A DNA stretch of 64,000 nt from Lentinula raphanica (GCA_027919835.1 JANVFP010000033.1:62001-126000); one strand, 5' to 3'. Positions 34,920 through 47,560 are shown, counted from the stretch's first letter. Notes: a model not told the origin generated them from the sequence alone. Program-made: numbers and translations.

Positions 34920-35428
34920 TGTTGAAACAGCAATCAATCTTACGATAGGTTGATGCTTTTACTCACCGAGTATGAGCTTGCTGAGGAGACTTCAGATAGC
35001 GAAGTTGAGATGATAGAAACTCTTGAATAAGAGGCTTATTGTTACAGAGGAACATCTACAGTATTTATACTAGAAGAGTTAACACCCTATGACAATGATG
35101 AATAATAATGAATCATGTATACAGCATGTAGGATGAGTAAAGTACGATCATAGGTGTAAAGAATAATGCATATAACATGTGTATGTAGTTCGTCTAGCAC
35201 ACTGCAAAAGCTGTAGAGCGAATAGCATTAAGAGAGCATAAAGCTGAAATGAAATACAGCAGTAAGGCTGTATGTTGCATGAGAAATAACAATAGAATAT
35301 TGTTAAAGGGCTAAGAAATACATGATAGCTGCATGTCGATCACTCATTAATAGTCAGTGCTATGCTTAGTAAATAAGCGCACATGATATCATGATTAGAT
35401 AGACTTAAGCGCTAATCTAATTTCAACA
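34920..35428 (-). repeat. Copia 5' LTR
   Basis: 509 bp, matching the LTR at 28828-29336. Followed on the plus strand by the target duplication AACTG. Confidence 0.95.
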
Positions 35429-35479
35429 AACTGGAATGGTCAACCTTGTTTGAAAGCATTTTGGTGAATATATGGATTG

Positions 35480-35923
35480 AATATCACAAATAGAATGAAA
35501 ACAGCCTGCTCTGCTTTCTTCCAGTGCTAGTGTTTGGCTTGGGTTGGGTCAGGTGTTCCAGACCTCGACCTGTAGAGGCTGGATCAGGTATCGTCGGAGA
35601 GCTGTAGATAATAGAAGATAGGTATATTCTGAGATAGAGCCTTTCTGGGGAATCGATAGGATTCCCCGTTGTATACATGATATTTTATCTACTGTACCGC
35701 ACGACGAGCATAAGGCTCAGTCGTGTTCTAGAAACTACACCACTAGTGTCTTTTTGTAAGTAAAAAGATAAGTAAAAGTAAGTAAAACATGAGGATTCTG
35801 TCTAAAATACAATATGTAAGGTGAGGTTCTTGTCATATGTCAAACCTTGCCCTTTGCCCTATTCCGTAGTCCCGTACCTCCCGAATGGCGGGCTCCAAGG
35901 TCAGTCCAATTCCAGTCGATACA
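35480..35923 (-). repeat. Probable Gypsy 3' LTR
   Basis: On the minus strand, after the Gypsy pol stop, a purine tract GTGGGGGGAGG (about 35933-35924) precedes TGTATCGACTGG, a fitting LTR start. The other LTR is not in the window, so the far end is a guess. Confidence 0.45.
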
Positions 35924-35989
35924 CCTCCCCCCACTTAGAATTGAGCGTCCCTGCTCAAATGATACTCAAAAGGGACTTCTTAATCATCC

Positions 35990-38525
35990 TCTTCCGCTAC
36001 TCCTGCCAATGCTCCAGGATCTAGAAACTCGGTGACCTTAAGATGGGTAGTCGAACGCGTGTGATAAGGGATGATTCGAAAAGCAGCATATCGAAGTCGA
36101 GAGACGGCACCCGTAAGTTCTGCGAGTCAAAAGTTTCCTCCGGTGGTACGTTTGACGATGACCATGGGTCCAAAGTAACGAGGGAGCGCCTTCTTGGAGA
36201 CACCTGCTTCAATTCTCTTGTTGAGGACAAGAACGAGCTCCCCCGGTTTGAATTTGTGACTTCGGATGACGTTTTCATGGTACGGACGAAAGGCCTTGAC
36301 AGACTTGAACCGACTTTGAACAACACGATCATGGATGGTTTGGAGCTCGTCGTCTCGTCGTTCAAGTTGTTTTGCACGGATGGCCAAGAGTTCTGAATCG
36401 GTAAGGGGAGAGTCAACTTCGGGGAAAAGGAAGGTTGCATGGGTAATGTCGAAGGGAAGAAGTGGTTCAACTCCATGAGCCGCGTAATAAGGAGAGTAGC
36501 CGGTATCGCGTCGAGTTGTAATTCTATCCGCCCAAAAGATGTATGCCACCACGATAATCCAACGACGAATGTTGCCTTCGCATGCAATGACGAGCCCGTC
36601 CCGGATGTAACGATGAGAGACTTCCACTACTCCATTTGCTTGAGAGTTGTATGGCGCGATTTGGATATGAGTGATATGATACTGTGTTCGAAGCCAGTCC
36701 AGAGCTGCAACTATAGAAGGCCCATTGTCCGTGGTGATTTCCGCGATCCCTCCCCATCGACACAAGATTTCCTCGAAGATAAACTGACCCGAAGTCTTCC
36801 CATTCTCCTTCTTCAGCATTCTCCACTCTGGCCATCGAGACAATGAACATCGACCTTGTACAATGAACTTGTAACCTTGAACAGTCGGCATGTACATAAC
36901 GTCGATATGGACTTTGCGGAAAAGAGTCGCAGGGATTGAGATAAATGGAGGGATGACGACCTTCTCCATAGATTGGATCTGACACTCGTGGCACGTCTTG
37001 AGGAACCAGTGAAGATCCTCGTCGATGCTAAGCCACCAAAATCGATCCGCGATCGTCTGTCGAGTTGAGTAGAAGCCCTTATGACCTAAGTCGTCATGGG
37101 ATTGTCGAAGCAGGGAAAGACGTTCCACAGGATCAAAGATGACCAACTGGTGTCGTCCTTGAGGGTCCCGACGCCAAAGACAACCTCCACAAACAAAGTA
37201 CCGTGAAGCTTTCTTGAGAAACCGCCGAAGTTCAAGGTCGGAAAGAGAAGGAGTGGCGAAGGTAGTGAGGAAGGTCAGGATCCCTTGGAGTTCCTCATCA
37301 TGGTTACGAGACCAAGTACTACAGGGGATTGTCACATCGTCAGATGCTACCCCCTGAGCACCTGGGCGCAATGTCGCCGATGAAAGAGAAACTCGACAAG
37401 AAACCATACCTTTGTCACTTACACTGTCCATCCAAGTCCTCGCTACCCAAAGTCCTGCATCTAAAATTTCGTCGGCCCTTCTTCCTCATCTCCTTTGTCC
37501 TTTGTCCCTCGTCTCCTCGATAATCCGTCTGGTCCAACAAAATCTTTGCCGGGAACGTGTTTGAGTTCGAAGTCGAAAAGTTGGATAGCCGCGATCCATT
37601 GATTGATAGCGGCATTGGGATGCATATCTGGATTGTTAAGCATGCCCTTTACATAGGAAGCGTCCATTTTGACCACTAGTTTCTGTACGCCAATAAGATA
37701 GATTTTCATCGCGTGAAAGGCGCGAAAAAGTCCATAGAGCTTCATCTTTGCTTGTGAATACCTGGCCTCGCGTTCGTTCCATGCGATGGACCAGAAACAA
37801 GAAGGCCTTCGTTTGCCGACTTTCTGATCCTGATAAAGAACGATGCCGCAAGTGATATAAGAAGAGTCGACGGCCATGGTGACCGGGAGAAGGGATGTGT
37901 AATCGATTGTAACCAGAGCTTCGCAGTTCGACACTGCCACCTTTACCTCGTTCATCGCAACTCGATGTGGTTCCTCCCACCCAAACTCGACATCCTTCTT
38001 CGTGAGATCCACCAACGGCCGAGTAATCCTTGCAAAATCCCTTGTCCAAACTCAAAGTACGCTGGCCGTTCCCAAAAATCCGCGAACCTCCGAAACGGAC
38101 TTGCAAACTGGCCATGTCTGGATCTTGATGACCTTGTTACTGTCTGGGAGACGTCCCTTGTAAGTACAAACCGTGCCAACTGTCTTCAGTTTGGGCACTC
38201 CAACTTTCAATTTCTTCGCAGACACAGTTCCTCCGGCGTGTTTCAGTCGATGAAGGATCCGGTTGAGGTCGACGGCATGTTCCCAGACAAATCTTCTAAT
38301 GTCTGGGTTTTCTTTGATGACCTCGTACCCTCCATCTTCAAGCTCGTATCGCGTCTTTGGTCCCAAGACAGGTAAGTCGTCCACGAAATTCGGTGCCACC
38401 TCTGTCTCATCTTGTAGAAGAAAAGTGATGTGCCCATGGAAAACCAGAATCGACCCTGTCCAGCCCTGAGGAATACGCGCCAGACGAAAGGTTCCGATGG
38501 GTGTATCAAAAGTCATTGGGTCCCT
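35990..38525 (-). pseudogene. Ty3/Gypsy pol (RT-RNase H-integrase), decayed
   Basis: Minus-strand pol in three frames. RT: 38525-38052, with TPIGTFRLARIPQGWTGS and the FVDD active-site box. RNase H: 38015-37461, with VTMAVDSSYITCG and FELKHVPGKDF. Integrase: 37431-36127, with zinc-finger residues H..H..C..C ending TCHECQ, HIDVMYMP, TDNGP and NGVVEVSHRY. A TGA at 36129-36127 breaks the C-terminal part; downstream in the same frame the sequence continues LAELTGAVSRLRYAAFRII to TAA at 35992-35990. The N-terminal side is cut at 38526 by the CATCAG element. Frameshifts and the stop make it non-functional. Confidence 0.85.
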
Positions 38526-39577
38526 CATCAGGAAAAATGTACTGAGCCCTCAGCCACTAAAAGCTGCTCTCAGGCCCCCTAGAGCCTTTCAAGGCTTTGG
38601 AGCCCCCAAAGCCTGCAAAGATACCCCCCAAATCCTAGGCACTCTCAGCCACCTGAAAGTCTTGAGGTATTCTTTGGGGTGCTTTGAGGTGCTTTGAAGT
38701 GCTTTGAGGATCTTTGAGGGTCTTTGAGTGTCTTTGAGGATCTTTGAGTGTCTTTGAGGTGCTTTGAGGTGCTTTGAGATGCTTTCAGAAGCAAATAATA
38801 TGAATAAAAATCAATTGATTCCTCTTATTTCTATTTTACATTACATTCTATTTCATTCTATCTCATATTCTAGTATTATGTAATTTCTAATTATATTATA
38901 TTATGTAAGACTTATATAATTACAAGATTTTGTAATGTACTATTTAAATTACTAAATTATATAGAGAATCTAATCTATAAATGTTATATATAAAGTCCTT
39001 CATTGAGATATGATAACATATACAACATGTAGACATGTAGTTAATATAACTATAGATGTGTTTTGACCATGTGACAAACTTTTTGATTGTACATGGTTCA
39101 CGGTGGCAGGCAAAATATATCATTGAAACAAGATCTTGTCAAAGTTGTCAATTGGAATTTTTGATGCATGTATCTTCTACATTAAGAAAGTTCTGCAATG
39201 CACTTATGTAATTTCCTATTTGGGTGATGTTTTCTTCATTTAATTTGATATTAAAAGTTGCTAAAAAGCTCTGCAAAGACCCTCAAAGACCCTCAAAGAC
39301 CCTCAAAGACCCTCAAAGACCCTCAAAGACCCTCAAAGCACTTCAAAGCAGTTTAGTGACCTGGGTTACCTGGGCAACCTAGGCCATTGAGGTACTTTCA
39401 GAGTCTCTAGGAATTAGCCATTTCTTAAGGTGCTCTCAGATCAAAGTATATTCCTTTGAGGTTGCCTAAGAAATGCCCATTTTCCTCAGTGCTTTCTAGC
39501 TCTCCTAAGCATGTAGGCCCTCTAGAGAGCCTCAAAGAGACTCACAGTCGCCTAGGCCTAGAGTGTTTTTCCTGATG
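38526..39577. mobile_element. CATCAG-ended element with inverted 10-bp arrays
   Basis: Ends CATCAGGAAAAAT and TTTTTCCTGATG, inverted to each other. The left array (38671-38790) is twelve units of exactly 10 bp with consensus KCTTTGAGNN. The right array (39271-39350) is eight 10-bp units CCTCAAAGAC, the inverse. AT-rich, non-coding centre. It interrupts the Gypsy pol at its left end; no matching pol sequence was found on its right, so flanking DNA was rearranged or lost. Confidence 0.65.
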
Positions 39578-39658
39578 CTCGAGTCTTCATGAAGAGTTCC
39601 ATGATCAAAGCCCGCAATAATATCGATGCCGGAATATATCCCTTGTCCACCACACTGC

Positions 39659-39719
39659 CACCATATTCAGCCAGACTTTTGCAAAAGATTCCGATAACTA
39701 TCCAAACATGTTTTGCAAA
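39659..39719. mobile_element. Solo TIR end of the 54.3-kb element family
   Basis: Begins CACCATATTCAGCCAGAC and includes TTTTGCAAAAGATTCCGATA, matching the left end of the element at 54303-54843. It is cut by the Gypsy LTR starting at 39720. Confidence 0.75.
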
Positions 39720-40278
39720 TGTTACGACCATAATCCTCGGAGCTCCGTCGGAGCTTCACTCGGCGATTGGACTTAGAGATTTCCTGAATCTCTCTAGTCA
39801 TGACTAGCAGTGTCCGCCTTGTCCCTCCTTCCGATTCCGTCGGCGCATCAGTCTGGTCTCATACTTTGATTATGATCTTATTGTTTTATTCTCTGACAGC
39901 TCAGCTGACCTTTATATTGATTTACTTTACAATAGCTTATTGTCTTTCTCACCTCCGATGCTGTAGTACCGAGATGTGTATCGTCTTATTGTACTTTAGA
40001 TTAGACTGACTACTATCTGTACAGTATATAAGGAGCCTGTACATACTTACATACCTCAGTTTTAATATCAACTTGGATTACCTCGTTAACGTTAACACTC
40101 ACCTCTGTGCTCTCGGTGTCGTCTTGATTGTTGATCATCGCCGACTCCGAACCTCCGTCGGACTTTGTACACGTTGTACTCGTCCTCCTCTGCTCTCTTG
40201 GTTGAACACGGTAACGTGGCGAGGGTGTTGCTCAATAACAACACTAACGTTCAACAGTCCTCTGGCACGGTCCTAACA
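39720..40278 (+). repeat. Gypsy 5' LTR
   Basis: Begins TGTTACGACC and ends GGTCCTAACA. It contains a possible TATA-like PolII start region near 40025 (ACAGTATATAAGGAG). It sits 52 bp before the gag start codon. No downstream partner LTR was found in the window. Confidence 0.7.
40025..40035 (+). promoter_or_regulatory. TATA-like box in Gypsy LTR
   Basis: GTATATAAGG within the LTR, about 250 bp before the LTR end and in the expected orientation for gag transcription. Confidence 0.45.
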
Positions 40279-40773
40279 GTATATTAAAACTTATCTCGTC
40301 AACGTTGCACTGATTCATCTCTATTCCATATGGATCGCACTCAACAAACACTACGGGCTCAAACTCGTGCTGCTCGTCGTCCTCGTACCCCTTCTCCCAC
40401 TCGGGATGAAGAAAATCCTTTTGTCGCAAATGCTCAGGCTTTGACGGCTTTCAACGAATCTATTTCTGCAGTTGGTAACTGGAGCAGCTGAGGCTGTAAC
40501 TTCTATGCATAACATATGGGCAAGTGCCTGAAGCCTGTTTTGCATAACAGCGGGGCAGTTTGCCCACCACTCAATAAGCCTCACTATAGCTCACTATAGC
40601 AGTGGATATAATGCATAACAACTTGGGCAACATGTTATGCATAACATTTAGGCAAGAATATTTTTCAATATTTTTGAAAAAAAGAATTAATTGTATCTTT
40701 TGAAATATCCATTTTTGGAAAAAACTGACACCCCCTATAGGGGGTCTTTTTTTAAGGTCTATCAATATATCCT

Positions 40774-40864
40774 CAACCCCTAACCCCTAACCCAACCCCT
40801 AACCACCCTAACCCCTAACCAAACCCCTAACCCTAACCTAACCCAACCCCTAACCCCCTAACCC
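40774..40864. repeat. Interstitial telomere-like array
   Basis: CCCTAA/CCCCTAA units nearly identical to 298-389. Confidence 0.9.
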
Positions 40865-40881
40865 TTATTGGCTCATGTTTG

Positions 40882-40954
40882 GCACTGAATCAGACCCCTC
40901 CCTAATGTTGGGGTTAGCCTAACCCCAACATTAGGGAGGGGTCTGATTCAGTGC
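40882..40954. repeat. Perfect 36-bp-arm palindrome
   Basis: Two 36-bp arms beginning GCACTGAATCAGACCCCTCC with a one-base spacer. It sits between the telomere-like array and the right TIR. The equivalent in copy A (411-478) is imperfect. Copy C has a different hairpin in the same place (about 54460-54503). Confidence 0.9.
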
Positions 40955-42600
40955 TTAATCCCAGTTTAAATATTCATTTATTGAGTGGTGGGCAAACTGC
41001 CCCGCTGTTATGCAAAACAGGCTTCAGGCACTTGCCCATATGTTATGCATAAAACCTACAGCTACAGGTGACTGGAGACCGCGCATTTCTGCGTTCGGTC
41101 CTGCTCCTGTTCCTCTTCCGACGGTTACTACTGAAAACGTTCGCGGTGTTTCGGAATCTACGGAGTATGTCTATCAGACTGCTATTCTGCCTAGTGGTGA
41201 ACACGTTCGTGTATTAACTCCGAAAGCTAAACGGGTTATCGAAGGTGAACCTGTTCCTCCACTACAACCACCTCCTACTCCGTCTCGTGCAGCTGCTAGA
41301 CCTACCCAAGTTCCTTCTCTACCGGGACATTCGCAAGGTAGTCATCATTCCAGAGATCGGGAACCTCGACGTGATCCTCTGTCAGATCCGCCGGGCTTTC
41401 CGCCAGGTTTCCCTGGTGATGAACCGGATGATGAAGGACCTCCCGATGGCCCGAGACGTGATCCTCCTGAAGGTCCACCTGATGATGGTCCTCCTGAGGG
41501 TCCTCCCGGATGCCCTGGCGACGATCGAGATCCTCCTGACCCACCTCCTAATCCACCTCCATCGGTTCGAAGTCGCTCTTCGAGCTCTTCTCGTTCGTCA
41601 GATAACTTGATGTCCTTCAACGACACTCTTGCGGATTTCACATCGGCCTTACGTCCGAAGGAGTCGGAATCGGACTCTGGAAAGACAAAGGTCAAAGACC
41701 CTGAACCATTTGATGGTTCTAACCCCCGAAAACTCAAATCTTTCCTGGTATCTTTGTCTTTGGTATTCATTGATCGTCCGAACTATTTCACTGATCAGCG
41801 GAAAATCAATTATGCCTTGTCATATTTGACCGGCGCCGCTTGTGAATGGTTTGAACCGGACATCTTGGATCCAAATGTCGAAGCTCTACCTGCTTGGACC
41901 ACGTCATACGCTGCTGTAGTCCAGGAGCTGCAGGAAAACTTTGGTTTGTACGATGCGAACCCTTCGGATGCGCAACAACGATAAGGTCGGAGCGTACAAT
42001 ATCAAGTTTAACACTCTGGCTGCTGCCTCCGGTTGGGATGTTAACGCTCTCCGATGGGCATATCAGAAAGGACTAGCACCCCGACTTAAGGACGAAATTG
42101 CTCGTATGCCGGAACCTCGGACTCTTTCCGAATATCGGAGAGAAGTGTTACAGTTGGATAACCGTTACTGGCGCAGAGAAGAAGAGAAGAAGCGGGAAAG
42201 TCATCGGTTCTCGGAGCCTTCGGACCCAAAGAAAGGAAAGAAGGATGGCAAGAAACCGGTACCGTTTAACTCCTCTCAGAACTCTGGTGCTAATCAGTCC
42301 TCTTCGTCCTCTGGTTCGAACTTTAACAATCAAAAGAAGTTCGGTAATTCCAACAACAACAAAGGCAACTCTGGCAACAAGACCAGAGGTGCTAACTCTC
42401 AACGCGTCCGCTCTTTCTAATCTCGAGAAATCTTTCATCATACCTCTGTCTGCTAAAATTTCTACTATTACTTCTGATTACATTTCCATCTCTTTTGATT
42501 CTTTACTTGATTCCGGTTCTACTGATTGTTTTATTGATACCTCATTTGTTCGCCAAAAAAGAATTCCGATGTTGCGCAGTTTTTCCGCGCAGGCATGCAA

Positions 42601-44599
42601 TGATCAAAAAGATCAACTTAGACTGTTGCATAGTATCAACAAGGACTGTAGTGAGCCCGAACTAGCAGTCAAACTTGTATCAGTATAAGCTAGGATACAG
42701 ATCCGTTGGCAGGATCAGCCATGAATATCCACTTAGAGCTATTGCTCGCACCCTTGGTCGGGGATCCTTCAAGAATGCTGACTACTGGTACGAGCACACC
42801 AAGGGAATATCGACTTAGTATCAAGATCTGCCGGATCGGCACAACTGAGTTTGGTACTTGGCTGTGATGACGGAAATTTCACTTGATCTAGCAGATCAGA
42901 CACGATGAGAGCCTATCCGGACGAGTTACCACACGGAAACCCTACGCAAAGTAGCAGAAACTGTCGGAAACATGATGATCTAGCATTTCCGTGGCAATAT
43001 GGGTGAAACCCGCAGCGGAAACACGCATATGTTCAAGTTCTAAACTGGGATATAGCGTATGCTATGTACAGCTTTGACCAGCACTCACGGAAACGCGCGG
43101 AAACCTACGGAAAACACTTCTGAAGCATTTATCTTCGTTGTCCGCTCCAGAACACCAGGCTATATGCATACCGTTCGAAAGCTACGGACCAGACCTACCT
43201 GATCCGCGAGATCAACCACGGTTACGAGTCTATCTCATTAACTTGGGGAGACCACCACTATTCCGCAGAAGCAAATTCGTCGGAAACACTTGAGCAACAC
43301 AGGCAGGAGCCACTCTGACGAGTTAGGCACCCTAGCATGTGGAGGCCGCACAGACCATGGTCGGAACTTGCTTGGTCTTCTAGATCTGGCGAAAGTACGA
43401 CGAAATACGGACAAGTTTCATATTTTTCTCGGTTTTCCTTACTATTTCCTTGCGTGTTTGTATTGTTTCAGTCATATTTTACTATTTAAGTGTATATTAT
43501 CGGACTCCGTCCGTAGAAATAGCTAGATCTACTAGATCAAGGACAAATACGGGTATTGGACTTTTCGTAGTGTACTTAAAGACCTGTATCTGCACAAATG
43601 AAATAAGTTTTGCGCCCAGATCTCTCTGAACCGGTAATCCTTTTCATCCATACGTGGGAGTAAAGGCTTCTAAGCCGTACCGGACCTTGCAGATTAAGTG
43701 TGTTACTTCATCGCGATAAGCCCGACTTTTGAGTGGTTTGACTTGGTGTCTATCACTTGCTAGTTGAAGGTAGACTCCGTTCCGGAGATACAGAGGACTT
43801 GGTCTCAGGTTGTGCCGAGTGAATGTGCAGAGTTTTGGTGGCTCTGTTCAAGTTGACATGTAGTGATTGGTGATCTGCGTGATCTTCGAGGTTTTACTGA
43901 GAATAGTGATCAGTACTGCTTCACCTGGGAGCGGAATCGATTGGTCTACCATAACGTCTGGTACCCCGTTGCTTTCCGAGCCTAAAACCCCCTTATCCAA
44001 GCAGAAGCCATTCAAAACAAACCCCTTAGTCCAGATCTTACGACTGGTATATCCGTGTCACTTCGTTCTGCTGACCAGTATTGCTGATCTAAAAGATCTT
44101 ATAAGACTGCGTTCGACTTGAGATATAAGATAGTGCGGAATCTCTGACAACGCCCCACACCTCGCTATAAATACAATTTGATTGACGAATCCGTGAAGTC
44201 GTACTCTGGGTTCGTGCTAAGTGACCTGTCATAAGGCATTATACTAAGAACCGACTTTATACCTCGTTATCTGGAGCCCACCGCGAGGGGTGGAATCTAT
44301 ATTTTGGTCGAACTCGAGAGATCTTCTTGATTTCTCAAAACTACTGCCTTTGATCGAATTTATTTGATCATTAAAAATAGCTCCAAGAGCTACTCGGACT
44401 TCGAAGAACGCGGGCTCAGCAGATTTCTTTGATCCAGCGATACAAGCTTCAGATCAGCAAAAGCGCGCAACAAAGAAACCCTCTGTACCTGTTTACGATC
44501 CGAGAAACCTCGGAAGAGCGAGTACAAGCAATCCAGATAACGGGAGAGCTCCTAGACCATCTTCGGAACAACCAGTAATGAAGAGATCTAACGTAGTGC
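42601..44599 (+). repeat. Gypsy-type non-coding repeat A (LTR/leader-like)
   Basis: No coding sequence. The part 43290-44190 resembles 46570-47450 along its length (shared: AGCATGTGGA, GGACTCCGT, GGAGATACAGAGG, GGTGGCTCTGTTCAAG, GCGGAATCTCTGACAACGCC). The last block is followed by TATAAATA at 44165. It carries six of the GATC-N5-GATC pairs. It is probably LTR or leader sequence of a Gypsy family, broken by the insertion at 44600. Confidence 0.5.
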
Positions 44600-46524
44600 A
44601 GCTGTAGCTGTAAGAACTTCATGAAGTAGATTGAGAAGTCTCCATATATGCTTTGCAAAGTAACAGGAGTGGCTTTCCAAGCTTAAAAAACTCTTCCGGG
44701 CAGGCCAGTAGGGCTTCGGGGGGTACCCGGCTATTTATTATATTTATTAATATTTAATAGTTCTTTTATTATTTAATAGATATATTATAATAAATCTACT
44801 TTGCAAAGCTGTGCTGCACTTCGCAAAGTGACTACGTTTACAGCAATTATGAAATCAGGTAAATTAGGGTTACATCATTACGTCATCACCTTCCTTTTTT
44901 GGTTCTTGCCTTTTTGAATAAAAAATGTATAATATGACATCATTGATCTTCAAATGCTAAAAATCACAGGGAACCAAAAATAGCTGCAGTGATGTCCTGG
45001 TTACCTCAGGCACATCAAAATTGCCTAAAAAGGAAATTTGTCTAAAAATAGAACTTGATCTCATCAGGTAGCAAAAAATCTAAAAAAATCATTAAAAATA
45101 CTCAAAAAAATCAGGGTTGCTTTGTTGGCCCTGAAAATGCAAAATAAAAAAAATACGCAACAAGTGTCAAAAATTTTATTACTTCAAATGATACCACAAC
45201 CATCAGGCATTATGTATAGATGATCTATATGCTATTTTTAGCACACCTAGTGCCCTCAAACACTCAGATAGCCTAAATCATTCAATATATTTACTATACT
45301 CAATGTTTATTACACTTAACACAGTTAACAAGAAAAAACCTTGTAACAGTAACATGTGTGTTATGCTTAATACATTTAACAATGAAGAAGCCTTGGAACA
45401 GTGTTCATGTATGTTATACTCAATACACTTAACACACTTAACAATGAAAAACCTTGAAACAGTGTTCATGTGTGTTATACTTAACACACTTGACTCAATA
45501 TACTGAATAATGAAAAGAAAAACCTGGAATGGTGTAACACACTTAACAATGAAAAAAACTCAGATCAGTGTTACTGCATGTTATACTCAACAGACTTCAT
45601 CAATGAATATAACACACTTAACAATCAAAACCTCGGAGTAGTGTTCTCACTCATTATACTTTTACACTCAACACACTTCATCAGTAAGTATAACACACTG
45701 ATAACAACGAGTTTTGGGCGCTTATTTGGTGTTTTTGAGTCGAAATTCATTAATACCACACTCAATAATTTTTGTGGTGGCTTTATATTGTGTCAGGATA
45801 TTGTCTATATCATATTCCTCTAGTTACAATTTAGAGAACTCGAAAATTCAACTTGTGGAGGTAGCTATATTGCAATCTTTTGTGATATAACAGTGTTCAA
45901 TTATATAAATGTCACTGCATATGTCCATGTAATGCAAGTCTACTGATGCTGGGACATGAGAAAAGCACTCCTACAGTCTACTGGCAGTGTCTGTACATGA
46001 TTCAGATAGCTATCATAGAGGTTGGACTGTGTGATATACATATACATGTTTCATGTACACCATAGATGTCTACGCTTACATGTAACAATAGATGTCATAT
46101 TCAATGACCCTCATTACAGATCTCTTAGCTGTATCAGATAAGGTAGCATATAATAGGTTGTAGGATGACTCTTTTCATGACCCAGTAGCAGTTTAACTTC
46201 ATAACATGGGTGTATGCATTGACATTTATATAAAACACTGTTATTTCACAAAAGATCATAGTATAGCTAGCCCCCCAGGTTGAATTTCCAAGTTCCCCGA
46301 ATTGTATCTAGAGAATTATGATATAGACAACATCCTGACACAATATAGAGCCACCACAAAAATTATTGAGTGTGGTATTAATGAATTTCGACTCAAAAAC
46401 ACCCCGGAGCCCTACTGGCCTGCCCGGAAGAGTTTTTTAAGCTTGGAAAGCCACTCCTGTTACTTTGCAAAGCATATATGGAGACTTCTCAGTCTACTTC
46501 GTGAAGTTCTTACAGCTACAGCTG
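44600..46524. mobile_element. TIR element with AT-rich palindromic interior
   Basis: 1925 bp. Terminal inverted repeats of about 120 bp: left CAGCTGTAGCTGTAAGAACT; right is its inverse, ending TTACAGCTACAGCTG. Both include GCATATATGGAGACTTCTCA in one or the other orientation. The interior resembles the AT-rich elements at 11.8 and 61.4 kb and includes the GGGCGCTTATTTGGTGTTTT region near 45715. No perfect target duplication was found, only a weak ACGTAGTG/ACATAGCG pair. It has no coding capacity. Confidence 0.75.
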
Positions 46525-46569
46525 TTCACATAGCGGAATCAAATGAGGAAACGTTTGAGTTACCTGTGC

Positions 46570-47560
46570 AGGAGCTTATCCGTGCCCTTTAACCACCAGC
46601 ATGTGGATGGACGCACAGACCAGGTCCGGATTCGAAGGTCAGGCAACTTGATCTCGACGAAGGACCACCAGAAATGGACATTTTACTTGTTTTTATCCTT
46701 TTTACTCTCTGTTTCTCTGGTGTTTGTATCGTTTCTCATCCTATCTTTCCTTATTTGTATCAGATCTCGGACTCCGTTCTCTCAAATCTATAGATCTATT
46801 CCATAAAATAGTAAATTGGCTACAGATCTCTTCGTAGAAGTACTTAAGGACGTAGCCTACAAAAATATAGTTCAGGTTTTGTGCCCAGTTTCTCTGACTA
46901 GCTAACCTTTGCTCTCATACGTGAGGAGTAAAGGCTTTGTAAGCCGGGCGGTCTTCGAAAGTGGTTGTGAAATTCTCATCTCGTTAGGCCCGATATCTTG
47001 TCAGTTGATAAAGTCTCAGCTAGATTTGAATCGAAGGTAGACTCCTATCGTGGAGATACAGAGGGCTTGGTTCTCGGTTGTTCCAAGTGAGCGTTCAGAG
47101 TTTCGGTGGCTCTGTTCAAGCAGACGTGTGGTGATCGGTGATCCATACGAGCTGTGGAAGGTTTCCTGTGATCGGTGATCAGTAGATCTTCAACCTGGTT
47201 CTGATAGTATTTGTGTGGTCATAAAGTCTGATCTATACGAGTTCTCTCGTTCCTTGTAAGCCCTTTGAGTGGATCACTCACCCCCTTCGAGTCCAGATCA
47301 AAAGATCTGTACTTCCGTGTCACTTCGCTCTGTTGACCTGTACTGCGGATCCAGTAGATCTTTTAAGACTACCAGTTCGTTCTAAGGTATAAGATCGTGC
47401 GGAATCTCTGACAACGCCCCACACCTCGCTTAAATACATTTGACAAACGACATAAGAAGTATATTGGTGATCAGTGTTCAGTGATAAAGTCACTAGGTCA
47501 TTAGATCTATCCAACGAAGCATTAAATTGCACCCTTCATATCCTCGTTACCGGGAACCTT
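46570..47560 (+). repeat. Gypsy-type non-coding repeat B
   Basis: Diverged copy of 43290-44190 ending with GCGGAATCTCTGACAACGCC and a short TTAAATACA. It joins directly to a Gypsy pol tail, implying a large internal deletion of the element. Confidence 0.5.

Larger units (their letters stand above)
28828..35428 (-). mobile_element. Complete Ty1/Copia LTR retrotransposon
   Basis: A 6.6-kb element in minus orientation, bounded by two 509-bp LTRs (28828-29336 and 34920-35428) that begin TGTTGAAAC and end TTTCAACA. The target-site duplication is AACTG (28823-28827 and 35429-35433). The LTRs looked identical in a read-through. One uninterrupted gag-pol frame lies between them. The leader between primer binding site and gag is long, about 650-720 bp. 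The features together indicate a recent insertion that may still be competent. Confidence 0.95.
40485..41070. mobile_element. TIR element with telomere-like array, copy B
   Basis: 586 bp, with ends and internal order as in copy A (11-595). The 7-bp target duplication ACTGGAG lies at 40478-40484 and 41071-41077. The terminal inverted repeat is about 90 bp, nearly perfect inside the first 18 bp. It lies inside a Gypsy gag frame, so the target sequence is known and the boundaries are exact. The telomere-like array is at 40774-40864. Confidence 0.95.
40330..42600 (+). pseudogene. Gypsy gag with protease stub, interrupted by TIR element B
   Basis: The gag start MDRTQQTLRAQTRAARR is at 40330. After 40484 a 586-bp TIR element is inserted. 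Removing it and one 7-bp duplication restores the frame (GNW|RPRISAFGPAP). The frame runs to 41984 through a Pro/Asp-rich linker (PPGFPPGFPGDEPDD region) and the capsid-like core (EPFDGSNPRKLKSFLVSLSL; ALSYLTGAACEWFEP), then shifts near 41975 and continues to 42420 with YNIKFNTLAAASGWD and a basic Asn/Ser-rich tail. A protease fragment follows in another frame (LLDSGSTDCFIDTSFV at about 42500). Reverse transcriptase and integrase are absent. Dead element. Confidence 0.85.

Noticed and set aside
41302..41770. Glycine/serine-rich minus-strand frames
   Set aside because: Antisense shadows of the proline/aspartate-rich Gypsy gag linker.
44600..46524. 7-bp target duplication for the 44.6-kb element
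   Set aside because: Flanks CGTAGTG and TTCACAT do not match; the nearest similarity is offset and has mismatches.
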